Assembly (NCBI GenBank): GCA_030691295.1
Contig: JAUYEQ010000273.1
Location: 1-5,527 of the forward strand
DNA from: Bacteroidota bacterium
GTDB taxonomy: Bacteria; Bacteroidota; Bacteroidia; Bacteroidales; Prolixibacteraceae
Length of the DNA stretch: 5,527 nt
Direction of reading: 5' to 3'
Each line of letters starts with the position of its first letter. The first letter of the stretch is position 1. The notes under the pieces were generated by a model. It was not told the origin of the DNA and did not search any database. It was given only the letters and a program-made list of their open reading frames with translations. Below are positions 1 to 5,527 of the stretch, piece after piece. Both the position numbers and the translations under genes were made by a program.

Positions 1-1499
1 TTGGCGACACTTCTCATTTTCAGGCATTGGCAACGGCTTTGTCTGGAACTGTCGGAACCGGAAACATTGCCGGAGTAGCGCTTGCCATCCACCTGGGCGG
101 CCCGGCTGCTTTGTTCTGGATGTTGATGACTGCCGTAATCGGGATGACTACCAAATTTGTGGAGGTTACCTTGTCACATAAATACCGCGAAATAGCTGCC
201 GATGGTACTGTTTCCGGCGGCCCGATGTATTACATGAAGAACCGCCTGAACATGAAATGGCTGGCCGTAATTTTTGCTGTTGCAACAATATTGTCTTCAT
301 TCGGAACGGGTAGTTTGCCACAAATTAATAGTATCGCAAGTTCGGCATTCAGCACATTCGGTATAAATCCGATGCTTACCGGAGCTATACTGTCTGTAAT
401 TCTGGCCTTTGTTATTATTGGCGGGATTAAACGAATCGCAAAAATTACAGAGAAACTCGTGCCAATTATGGCGATCATTTATTTTGTTGGCTCAATTGGA
501 GTGATAGGTTACAATTACGAGAATATAATTCCTTCATTGTTTTCAATTGTGCGCGATGTGTTTACCGGTACTGCCGCTGTTGGTGGTTTTCTCGGCGCCG
601 GTTTTTCTTTTGCTTTTAACCGAGGTGTAAACCGCGGTTTATTCTCGAACGAAGCAGGCCAGGGCTCAGCGCCAATTGCACATGCTGCAGCCCGTGCACA
701 CGAACCTGTTTCTGAAGGATTAGTTGCATTGCTAGAGCCGTTTATTGATACCATCATTATTTGTATGCTTACCGGAATGGTGATTCTTTCTTCAGGAGTA
801 TGGAGCCAAAAGTTTGACAATCAGTTTCAGTATGCTGATTTGCAAATCCTGAATGGAACTTATACCGATCAAACTCCGGAAGGAGTAAAAACCTTGCACG
901 ATTATTTGGCTGGCGAAAAGGCTGCAGATTTATTTTCAGGAAAGCTTATAGTAGCCGATGGAAAAATTACCAATCAGGTTACTGTAATGCATGCCCGTTC
1001 GGTGGCCGAAAATGTAGTAATTACGAAGGCTGGCTTAAATCTAAATGGTGAATTAAAGGTATTAAACGGAAGAGTTGCTGGTAGCGAACAAGTTTTGTTC
1101 AAGGGAAATTCACTTATCCACAGTGCTTCATTAACTACCGAAGCCTTTACAAAAAGCTGGTTTGGCGATTACGGCCGTTACATCGTTTCAATTGGTATTT
1201 TGCTGTTCGCTTTTTCAACTGCTATTTCGTGGTCGTATTATGGCGGGCGCGCAACAATTTTTTTGTTTGGAGTTAAAGGCGATATTTATTTCAGGATCGT
1301 ATATGTTATCGGATTTTTTCTCGCTTCATTTACAGATACTACCATCATCTGGACTTTGTCCGGAATTACAATTGCTCTGATGACCATTCCCAATCTATTC
1401 GGAATACTGATGCTCCACAAAGAAATGAAATCAGAAGTTGGTTTGTTCTGGAAAGAATGGGCAAATAGATTTCCCGGCGAGAAAATACCGAAAGACTAA
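1..1499 (+). CDS. Sodium:alanine symporter (AGCS) family transporter, 5' partial
   Basis: This is an inner-membrane carrier of the alanine/glycine:cation symporter family, which imports small neutral amino acids with Na+ (or H+). The frame is open from the first complete codon (position 3), and the wording [21 protein letters not shown] is internal to the family, so the true start lies upstream of the window. The TTG at 27 is an internal leucine, not a start. Family marks are the [10 protein letters not shown] segment at the beginning, [13 protein letters not shown] at 636-674, the [14 protein letters not shown] segment around 1205-1250, and a final [12 protein letters not shown] helix. About nine hydrophobic segments are visible, and the first one or two helices are missing off the edge. 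A polar stretch of about 110 residues (about 805-1140) sits where typical members have a short loop. The gene ends in TAA, 37 bases before mutS2. Family assignment is secure; the substrate is inferred. Confidence 0.93.
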   Translation, partial: GDTSHFQALATALSGTVGTGNIAGVALAIHLGGPAALFWMLMTAVIGMTTKFVEVTLSHKYREIAADGTVSGGPMYYMKNRLNMKWLAVIFAVATILSSFGTGSLPQINSIASSAFSTFGINPMLTGAILSVILAFVIIGGIKRIAKITEKLVPIMAIIYFVGSIGVIGYNYENIIPSLFSIVRDVFTGTAAVGGFLGAGFSFAFNRGVNRGLFSNEAGQGSAPIAHAAARAHEPVSEGLVALLEPFIDTIIICMLTGMVILSSGVWSQKFDNQFQYADLQILNGTYTDQTPEGVKTLHDYLAGEKAADLFSGKLIVADGKITNQVTVMHARSVAENVVITKAGLNLNGELKVLNGRVAGSEQVLFKGNSLIHSASLTTEAFTKSWFGDYGRYIVSIGILLFAFSTAISWSYYGGRATIFLFGVKGDIYFRIVYVIGFFLASFTDTTIIWTLSGITIALMTIPNLFGILMLHKEMKSEVGLFWKEWANRFPGEKIPKD

Positions 1500-1510
1500 G
1501 ATTTCCTTCG

Positions 1511-1519
1511 TACTTTTGC
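1511..1519 (+). promoter_or_regulatory. Bacteroidota-type -7 promoter element for mutS2
   Basis: TACTTTTGC matches the Bacteroidota -7 consensus TAnnTTTG followed by C. It lies 12 bases after the transporter stop and 17 bases before the mutS2 ATG, so transcription would start close to the gene with a very short leader. I could not find a clear -33 TTG at the expected distance. The assignment therefore rests on the -7 match and the position. Confidence 0.6.
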
Positions 1520-1536
1520 ACCCGTAATAAAAAGGT

Positions 1537-2481
1537 ATGGAACTGGTATATCCTGATAATTTTGAATCGAAGATAGGTTTTGATAAAATCCGTGAATTGC
1601 TGAAAGGTCGCTGCCTGAGCGAATTGGGTAAAGAGTTGGTTGATGAAATACGCTTTGTAAGTGATTTTGACCAGCTGAAGGGAGATCTTTCGCTGGTGAA
1701 CGAATTTGTATTCATTCTCCGCGAAATGGAGAATTTCCCCACAAGTTATTATTTCGACCTTCGCGAAGCCCTCGTAAAAATCAGGATTGAAGGTCGTTTT
1801 CTTGAAATTCAGGAATTGTTTGACCTGAAACGTTCACTTGAAACAATTTCAGGAATAGTACGGTTTCTGAAACAGGCAAAAGATGAGCAATTTCCCTGCC
1901 TGAAGCGTCTGTTGTCCAATGTTCAGGTTTATCCGTACGTGATTGAACGGATTGACGCCATTCTGAACAAATACGGAAAAATAAAGGACAATGCTTCGCC
2001 TGAATTGTCGCGCATCCGCAAAGAATTGATCAGCAAACAATCAGGAGTTTCGAAGCGCCTGCAAGCCATCCTGAAAAAGGCGCAGGACGATGGTTTGGTG
2101 GAAGACGATGCCTCAGTTGCCATTCGCGACGGACGTGCAGTTATTCCCGTTGCCTCTGCTTTTAAGCGCAAGTTGAATGGAATTGTACACGACGAATCAT
2201 CCACCGGAAAAACATCGTACATCGAACCGGCCGAAGTGGTTGAGTTGAACAACCAGATTCGCGAACTGGAATATGCCGAAATGCGTGAAATTGTGCGCAT
2301 CCTGACATTTTTTTCAAACGATATACGTCCGTATGTACCTGATTTGATGCTGGCTTATGAGTTTTTGGGCAAAATTGATTTTATCCGCGCCAAGGCCATT
2401 TATGCCATCGATATCAATGGCATAAAACCATACATGGAAAACAAATGTCAGCTGGAGTGGGAGGGGGCCATTCACCCGTAG
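1537..2481 (+). CDS. mutS2: MutS2 N-terminal fragment (core and clamp region)
   Basis: This 314-residue product would be made if translation stops at the TAG. It begins with a typical MutS2 N-terminus (MELVYPDNFESKIGFDKIRELL) and carries the helical core and clamp region. A conserved stretch around 2130-2240 includes the GRAVIPV and GIVHDESSTGKT wording. It ends at AIHP, the first half of the HPLL motif that precedes the ATPase domain. It has no Walker motifs and no nuclease domain, so on its own it should not hydrolyse ATP. It could only be functional as a partner of the downstream piece. The upstream spacer has an A-rich AAAAAGG just before the ATG and no strong ribosome-binding site, as is usual in this phylum. 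Confidence 0.75.
   Translation: MELVYPDNFESKIGFDKIRELLKGRCLSELGKELVDEIRFVSDFDQLKGDLSLVNEFVFILREMENFPTSYYFDLREALVKIRIEGRFLEIQELFDLKRSLETISGIVRFLKQAKDEQFPCLKRLLSNVQVYPYVIERIDAILNKYGKIKDNASPELSRIRKELISKQSGVSKRLQAILKKAQDDGLVEDDASVAIRDGRAVIPVASAFKRKLNGIVHDESSTGKTSYIEPAEVVELNNQIRELEYAEMREIVRILTFFSNDIRPYVPDLMLAYEFLGKIDFIRAKAIYAIDINGIKPYMENKCQLEWEGAIHP
2479..2481 (+). other. In-frame amber stop in the HPLL motif of mutS2
   Basis: The codon after CAC CCG (His-Pro) is TAG, followed directly by CTG ATG CTG in the same frame. MutS2 proteins normally read His-Pro-Leu-Leu here, so a TTG leucine codon changed to TAG by one base is the simplest explanation. No insertion or deletion is needed. The four other stops in the window (transporter, mutS2 end, helicase-like gene, brnT) are all TAA. 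Confidence 0.9.
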
Positions 2482-2484
2482 CTG

Positions 2485-4023
2485 ATGCTGGCATTGCGCC
2501 GCGAAAACCGCAAAGTGGTTCCGCTAAACATTACACTTACACCTAAAAAACATATTTTACTGATTTCGGGACCCAACGCGGGTGGTAAATCGGTTTGCCT
2601 GAAAACGGTTGGATTGCTGCAATATATGCTGCAATGCGGTTTGCTGATTCCTGTGAAAGAAAATAGCGTGACCGGCGTTTTTGAGAAGTTGTTCATCGAC
2701 ATTGGCGACGAACAATCCATTGAAAATGATTTGAGTACTTACAGTTCGCATTTGATGAACATGAAGTTTTTCCTAAAGAATTCAAATGAAAAGACCCTGG
2801 TACTGATCGATGAATTCGGAACCGGAACTGAACCAATGTTGGGTGGCGCCATTGCTGAATCCATTCTTTCGCAGTTTGATCAGATGAAAACTTTTGGCGT
2901 AATCACCACTCACTATACCAACCTGAAACACTTTGCTTCTTCGTCTGAAGGGATTGAGAATGCTGCCATGATGTACGATTCAGCCAAAATGGAACCATTG
3001 TTTCAGCTCGATATTGGCAAACCCGGCAGCTCGTTCGCTTTCGAAATCGCGCGAAAAATAGGTCTTCCGGAGAGTATTCTTCAGATGGCGACCGAAAAAA
3101 TAGGCAAGGATCACATTAATTTCGACAAGCATTTGCGCGACATCGTGCGCGACAAACGATACTGGGAAACCAAAAGGGAGAAAATCAGGAAAGTAGAGAA
3201 ATCGCTCGACGAGCTTGCCGGAAAATATGAAACAGATTTGGGTCAGCTCGAAAAACAGCGCAAAGAGATTTTGCTGAAAGCCCGTCAGGATGCCGAACGC
3301 ATTTTGGCTGAAGCCAACAAGCGCATCGAAAATACCATTTTTGAAATCCGTGAAAGTCAGGCAGACAAGGAAAAAACCAAACAGATCAGGGCGAAACTAA
3401 CGGAATTCAAGCTTGAAGTTCAGGAAATAGCGGATGTTCCCGATGAATTCATCGATAAAAAGATTCAGAAATTAAAGGAAAAAGAATCGCACCGGAATGA
3501 GAAACGTGCTGTCAGAAAAGAAACAGTGCAGAAAGTGATTGTTCCGGAACCCGAAGTTTGGATAATTGGCGACAAGGTTTTAATGACAGGAAACCAAAAT
3601 GTGGGTGAGATTCTGGAGTTGAATGAAAAAAACGCGGTAGTCGCTTTCGGGCAGCTTCGTACATCGGTGAGCCGCGACAGGCTTCAGAAAATAACCAACA
3701 ATGAAGCAAAAAAGGTACAACGAACTTACAACCAGACTTTGCCCAACATCAACAAAGGTTTGAGCGAGAAACGGCTCAATTTTAAAACCGAAATTGATGT
3801 TCGCGGACAGCGCGGTGAAGAAGCTGTTCAAACGATTCAGGTTTTTATTGACGATGCCATTATGCTCGATTATAGTGAGTTGCGAATTTTACACGGCAAA
3901 GGAAACGGGATTTTGAAAGAAATGATACGGAACTATTTAAAGTCGGAACCCATTGTCAAATCAGTCCGCGACGAACATGTTCAGTTTGGCGGTGCAGGAA
4001 TCACTGTGGTTGAACTTGGATAA
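2485..4023 (+). CDS. mutS2: MutS2 C-terminal fragment (ATPase, coiled coil, KOW-like, Smr)
   Basis: This 512-residue open frame starts at the ATG four bases after the TAG begins-to-end (one CTG codon lies between them). It contains every catalytic part of MutS2. Walker A GPNAGGKS is at 2569-2592, the STYSSH signature at 2734-2751, the Walker B aspartate and glutamate at 2809-2814, and the switch histidine at 2911. A Lys/Glu/Arg-rich coiled coil follows (about 3124-3450), then a small beta domain beginning WIIGDKV at 3559, and a C-terminal Smr endonuclease-like domain with DVRG and HGKGNG. If this ATG is used, the piece would be made by re-initiation after the amber stop. A G-rich GGGAGGGGG lies about 18 bases upstream, too far for a normal ribosome-binding site. 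Whether an isolated ATPase-Smr protein would dimerise properly without the clamp is unknown. Confidence 0.75.
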   Translation: MLALRRENRKVVPLNITLTPKKHILLISGPNAGGKSVCLKTVGLLQYMLQCGLLIPVKENSVTGVFEKLFIDIGDEQSIENDLSTYSSHLMNMKFFLKNSNEKTLVLIDEFGTGTEPMLGGAIAESILSQFDQMKTFGVITTHYTNLKHFASSSEGIENAAMMYDSAKMEPLFQLDIGKPGSSFAFEIARKIGLPESILQMATEKIGKDHINFDKHLRDIVRDKRYWETKREKIRKVEKSLDELAGKYETDLGQLEKQRKEILLKARQDAERILAEANKRIENTIFEIRESQADKEKTKQIRAKLTEFKLEVQEIADVPDEFIDKKIQKLKEKESHRNEKRAVRKETVQKVIVPEPEVWIIGDKVLMTGNQNVGEILELNEKNAVVAFGQLRTSVSRDRLQKITNNEAKKVQRTYNQTLPNINKGLSEKRLNFKTEIDVRGQRGEEAVQTIQVFIDDAIMLDYSELRILHGKGNGILKEMIRNYLKSEPIVKSVRDEHVQFGGAGITVVELG

Positions 4024-4030
4024 AAAGTGG

Positions 4031-4056
4031 TCAGTGTTCAGTCTCAGTTTTTAGTG
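4031..4056. repeat. Degenerate TCAGT short tandem repeat
   Basis: TCAGTG, TTCAGT, CTCAGT and TTTTAGTG follow one another directly after the mutS2 stop, giving four imperfect copies of a 6-8 base unit. Runs of TCAGT-like units occur in many Bacteroidota intergenic regions. No function can be read from it. Confidence 0.5.
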
Positions 4057-4078
4057 AAAAGCTTCGCAAAGGCATTGG

Positions 4079-4129
4079 CTTTCAGCCCTGAAAGGGCGCC
4101 ATATCAATAGCCCGGGGCAACGCCCCGGG
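4079..4129. repeat. Paired GC-rich palindromes, likely dispersed Bacteroidota repeat
   Basis: Two small hairpins lie 13 bases apart. The first can fold as GCCCT-GAA-AGGGC (4085-4097) or as CTTTCAG-CC-CTGAAAG (4079-4094). The second is CCCGGGGC-AAC-GCCCCGGG (4111-4129), a perfect 8-base GC stem with a three-base loop. From memory, the combination 'GCCCTGAAAGGGC ... CCCGGGGCAACGCCCCGGG' recurs between genes in many Bacteroidota genomes and is often mistranslated as small hypothetical proteins. That recurrence cannot be checked from this single copy. In RNA both hairpins would form on either strand. Confidence 0.7.
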
Positions 4130-4143
4130 GAAAAAGGGAAGCA

Positions 4144-4200
4144 CGAATTCGTCCGCAGAAGCGTTTGGAAAAAGCGATTAACTTCTTTCGGACGAAATCG
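4144..4200. repeat. Imperfect inverted repeat / 57-base hairpin
   Basis: The arm CGAATTCGTCCG (4144-4155) pairs with CGGACGAAATCG (4189-4200) at 11 of 12 positions. Just inside, AGAAG (4157-4161) pairs with CTTCT (4182-4186), leaving a 20-base loop. It follows the paired palindromes by 14 bases and may be part of the same dispersed element. It lacks a following T-run, so it is not an obvious terminator. It could act as a stabilising or boundary structure in the mutS2 3' RNA or the 5' leader of the next gene. Confidence 0.55.
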
Positions 4201-4261
4201 GGTTAGCCTTAAAAAACGATTACAGGTTTCAGTTGAAATTTAATAAATACTATATAATAAG

Positions 4262-4903
4262 ATGATTAACGAAAAACTCGATACCCAGCTTCTGGAAATC
4301 CTGAAAGAAAAAGGATTTACCGAATCCACGGAATTGGAACAAGTTTGTATTCCGCGTATTAAAAGTGGTCGCGACCTAATGTGTATTGCAGGTAAAGGCA
4401 CCGGAAAAACAATTAGTATCGTTGTGAGTATCCTTCATCGCCTTAAAGCATCTTTTAACGACGTACCGAGGGCACTGGTAGTTGTTCCGAACAAGGAAAA
4501 AGCGCTGGAAATGAAAGCTGAATTTGAACGGTTGGGTGAATATACCGACCTGCGTATCAACACAGCCTGCGACAATGAAAAAATTGACGACCAGAAAGAC
4601 AAGGTTTACATGGGGTCGGATGTAGTAATCGGAACTCCTAAAAGGTTAAACCAACTCTATTCGTTGTACGCATTAAATCTTGCAAGCATCAAGATATTTG
4701 CCATTGACGATGCCGAATCGGTAATTAAAAGTATCAATTACCTGCAAATTGACCGGCTTACTGAAAGTATTCCCAAGGCGCAGAAGATCGTTTTTGCTGG
4801 CGAATTGACCGAATGGCTTGAGCGCTTTTCCAACGAATTCATGAACATTCAGGAAGTAATAGAAATTGAAGAAGATTGTGATGATGCAGTTTCGAACGCT
4901 TAA
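4262..4903 (+). CDS. Single-domain DEAD-box helicase-like protein
   Basis: This 213-residue protein corresponds to only the first RecA-like domain of a DEAD-box RNA helicase. A Q-motif-like region with GFTESTELEQVCIP (about 18-31) precedes GRDLMC and a Walker A AGKGTGKT at 43-50. A motif Ia equivalent VVPNKEKALE (PTRELA in true helicases) follows, then motif Ib GTPKRL at 124-129. Motif II reads IDDAE (DDAE at 149-152) instead of DEAD, and motif III reads FAGE (178-181) instead of the usual SAT. It ends in an acidic tail (IEIEEDCDD). The second RecA domain, needed for unwinding in DEAD-box enzymes, is absent. The 90 bases after the stop contain no remnant of it, so this looks like a stand-alone gene rather than a frameshifted helicase. 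ATP binding is plausible; unwinding is unlikely. A regulatory or RNA-binding role is inference. The start is the first ATG of the frame, after an AT-rich leader. Confidence 0.8.
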   Translation: MINEKLDTQLLEILKEKGFTESTELEQVCIPRIKSGRDLMCIAGKGTGKTISIVVSILHRLKASFNDVPRALVVVPNKEKALEMKAEFERLGEYTDLRINTACDNEKIDDQKDKVYMGSDVVIGTPKRLNQLYSLYALNLASIKIFAIDDAESVIKSINYLQIDRLTESIPKAQKIVFAGELTEWLERFSNEFMNIQEVIEIEEDCDDAVSNA

Positions 4904-4950
4904 ATTTGAAAAGAAAAACTTTGAAAAGCTCAATGTGTTAATGTAAAATA

Positions 4951-4984
4951 GGTTATTTTTGTTTATGTGATTTAACCGATAACC
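4951..4984 (+). promoter_or_regulatory. brnTA promoter with possible autoregulatory operator
   Basis: TATTTTTG at 4954-4961 matches the Bacteroidota -7 element TAnnTTTG and would start transcription about 25-30 bases before the brnT ATG. No clear -33 element was found. The -7 box overlaps GGTTAT (4951-4956), whose inverted copy ATAACC lies at 4979-4984, with a further TAACC at 4973-4977. BrnA-type antitoxins bind their own promoters, so these repeats are a candidate operator. The promoter call is moderate; the operator is speculative. Confidence 0.45.
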
Positions 4985-4993
4985 ATACTTGAA

Positions 4994-5299
4994 ATGGATT
5001 TTGATAGTTTTGAATTAAATAAAGTAACAGGTTATGAATGGGACGAGGGTAATATTGAGAAGAATAAAAGGAAACACAATCTTGATAAATGGCAGATTGA
5101 AGAAGTGTTTTTTAATGAGCCATTATTAATCTATGAAGACTCGAAGCATTCAAATAGTGAATTTCGATGGTTTGCCTTGGGAAAAACTGATAATGAATTA
5201 AAACTAATGATTGTATTTACAGTTAGAAAAAACCTTATAAGGGTTATTTCAGCAAGAACAATGAGTAAAAAAGAGAGGATGTATTATGAAAACGTATAA
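4994..5299 (+). CDS. brnT: BrnT family type II toxin (RNase)
   Basis: BrnT toxins are small RelE-like-fold ribonucleases that cut RNA and arrest growth, and are neutralised by the partner BrnA. The 101-residue product is near the family's usual length (about 90-100). The diagnostic N-terminal segment EWDEGNIEKNKRKHNL is at 15-30, followed by the helix ending EEVF (36-39). Next come the central strands, with R58 and LGKTDNELKLMIVF (62-75). The C-terminal block RVISARTMSKKER (83-95) is a hallmark of the family, with the conserved arginines and the Glu-Arg pair in place. It has its own promoter and lies upstream of its antitoxin, the standard toxin-first order of brnTA. The stretch is AT-rich compared with mutS2, which fits an acquired module. 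All expected conserved residues seem to be present, so I expect it to be active. Confidence 0.92.
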   Translation: MDFDSFELNKVTGYEWDEGNIEKNKRKHNLDKWQIEEVFFNEPLLIYEDSKHSNSEFRWFALGKTDNELKLMIVFTVRKNLIRVISARTMSKKERMYYENV

Positions 5300-5527
5300 A
5301 CCAATACCAGAATTTAAAAGTGAGCTTGACGAGTTTGATTTTTGGGTTAATGAAGATTCGACAGAATACATTGATTGGAATAAATCAAAACAAGTAAATT
5401 TTCCAAATTTGAAAAAATCTTCAAAAAAAATTACACTAAATCTGCCACTTGACTTGATTGAAAAAATAAAGGTTAGAGCCAATAAAATTGATGTGCCGTT
5501 TGAATCTTTAGTTAAAATGTACATACT
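5286..5527 (+). CDS. brnA: BrnA/CopG family antitoxin, 3' partial
   Basis: The frame opens at the ATG at 5286, overlapping the end of brnT by 14 bases in another frame, and stays open to the window edge (80 codons visible). The family is usually about 85-95 residues, so only a short tail is missing. The N-terminal KPIPEFKSELDEFDFW (5-20) and the DSTEYIDW motif (24-31) are typical of CopG-type antitoxins paired with BrnT. These parts cover the toxin. A ribbon-helix-helix DNA-binding domain follows: strand KKITLNLP (47-54), then helices through DLIEKIKVRANK and VPFESLVKMYI. It neutralises BrnT and should repress the shared promoter as a dimer. A purine-rich GAGAGGA at 5273-5279, 6 bases before the ATG and inside brnT, serves as a ribosome-binding site. 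The overlap implies coupled translation. Confidence 0.9.
   Translation, partial: MKTYKPIPEFKSELDEFDFWVNEDSTEYIDWNKSKQVNFPNLKKSSKKITLNLPLDLIEKIKVRANKIDVPFESLVKMYI

Larger units (their letters stand above)
1537..4023 (+). pseudogene. mutS2: mutS2, full-length gene interrupted by one in-frame TAG
   Basis: Read through the TAG at 2479-2481, this is a single 828-codon frame with the complete MutS2 architecture and about the usual length of Bacteroidota members. MutS2 is a MutS paralogue without the mismatch-recognition domain. It is known as a suppressor of recombination and, in Bacillus, as a factor that splits collided ribosomes. Domains in codon order: core/lever and clamp region 1-310; ATPase with Walker A GPNAGGKS at 345-352, STYSSH at 400-405, Walker B LVLIDEF around 421-427 and histidine switch THYTN near 457-461; charged coiled coil about 530-640; KOW-like domain about 675-720; Smr domain from about 750 with DVRG at 754-757 and HGKGNG at 786-791. 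No other defect is visible, and the frame on both sides is identical. The change could be a recent nonsense mutation, a sequencing or assembly error, or a tolerated split. The ATG at 1537 fits the family N-terminus and the promoter just upstream. Confidence 0.85.
4024..4261. other. Repeat-rich intergenic spacer between mutS2 and the helicase-like gene
   Basis: These 238 bases hold no credible coding frame. From left to right they contain a degenerate TCAGT tandem, two compact palindromes, a longer imperfect hairpin, and an AT-rich run (about 4230-4261) leading into the next start codon. None of the hairpins is followed by a T-run on the plus strand, so I do not call a factor-independent terminator. 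No clear TAnnTTTG promoter is visible ahead of 4262. Confidence 0.7.

Noticed and set aside
27..29. TTG as the start of the transporter
   Set aside because: The frame is open upstream to position 3 and encodes conserved internal family residues there, so TTG is an internal leucine and the gene is 5' truncated by the window.
1162..1380. 72-codon plus-strand open frame inside the transporter
   Set aside because: It lies in another frame over well-conserved transporter helices and its product resembles no protein I recognise; it is a shadow frame.
1929..2300. Minus-strand open frames across the transporter, mutS2 and helicase-like gene
   Set aside because: They overlap strongly conserved plus-strand coding sequence, have low-complexity or cysteine/serine-rich products, and have no promoter or family signature.
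2479..2481. General reassignment of TAG to an amino acid in this organism
   Set aside because: The four genuine stops are all TAA, which does not exclude it, but no other conserved gene here has an internal TAG, and the family residue is leucine, whereas the TAG reassignment I know of in Bacteroidota-infecting phages is to glutamine.
4111..4129. Strong GC hairpin as a factor-independent terminator for mutS2
   Set aside because: It is followed by GGAAAAAGGG rather than a T-run, and on the minus strand the flank is mixed, so it lacks the terminator tail.
4904..4993. Remnant of a second helicase domain after the DEAD-box-like gene
   Set aside because: The stretch is only 90 bases, AT-rich and without helicase motifs; brnT and its promoter follow at once.
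1..5527. CRISPR array, tRNA, rRNA or insertion sequence
   Set aside because: No regularly spaced direct repeats, no cloverleaf-like segments and no transposase coding were seen on either strand.

Overview
The window looks like chromosomal DNA from a member of the Bacteroidota. The evidence is the Bacteroidota-type -7 promoter motif (TAnnTTTG) ahead of two genes, little reliance on Shine-Dalgarno sites, a MutS2 protein whose wording around the ATPase (GPNAGGKS, STYSSH, IDEFGTGTEP, THYTNLK) is that of the Bacteroidota branch, and a sodium:amino-acid symporter with the long extra loop I associate with this phylum. The species cannot be named from the sequence. All supported genes lie on the plus strand.

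Layout: (1) positions 1-1499 hold a sodium:alanine symporter (AGCS) family transporter, cut off at its 5' end by the window edge. (2) A promoter at about 1511-1519 leads into mutS2, which spans 1537-4023 in one uninterrupted reading frame except for a single in-frame TAG at 2479-2481. That stop falls inside the HPLL motif just before the ATPase domain and separates the N-terminal core/clamp part from the ATPase, coiled-coil, KOW-like and Smr parts. (3) A 238-base intergenic stretch (4024-4261) is packed with short repeats: a degenerate TCAGT tandem, two compact GC-rich palindromes of a type scattered through Bacteroidota genomes, and a longer imperfect hairpin. (4) Positions 4262-4903 encode a small protein that is only the first RecA-like half of a DEAD-box helicase, with altered catalytic motifs. 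(5) From about 4950 the DNA becomes visibly more AT-rich and carries a toxin-antitoxin module: brnT (RNase toxin), then overlapping brnA (ribbon-helix-helix antitoxin), which runs off the 3' edge.

The genes do not form one pathway. The transporter and mutS2 look like chromosomal housekeeping genes that are merely adjacent. The small helicase-like gene could follow mutS2 or have its own start. The brnTA pair is a self-contained, probably autoregulated module that may have been acquired. The most notable points are the nonsense codon in an otherwise perfect mutS2, the single-domain DEAD-box-like protein, and the repeat-rich spacer. I see no convincing evidence of a wholly undescribed multi-gene system.
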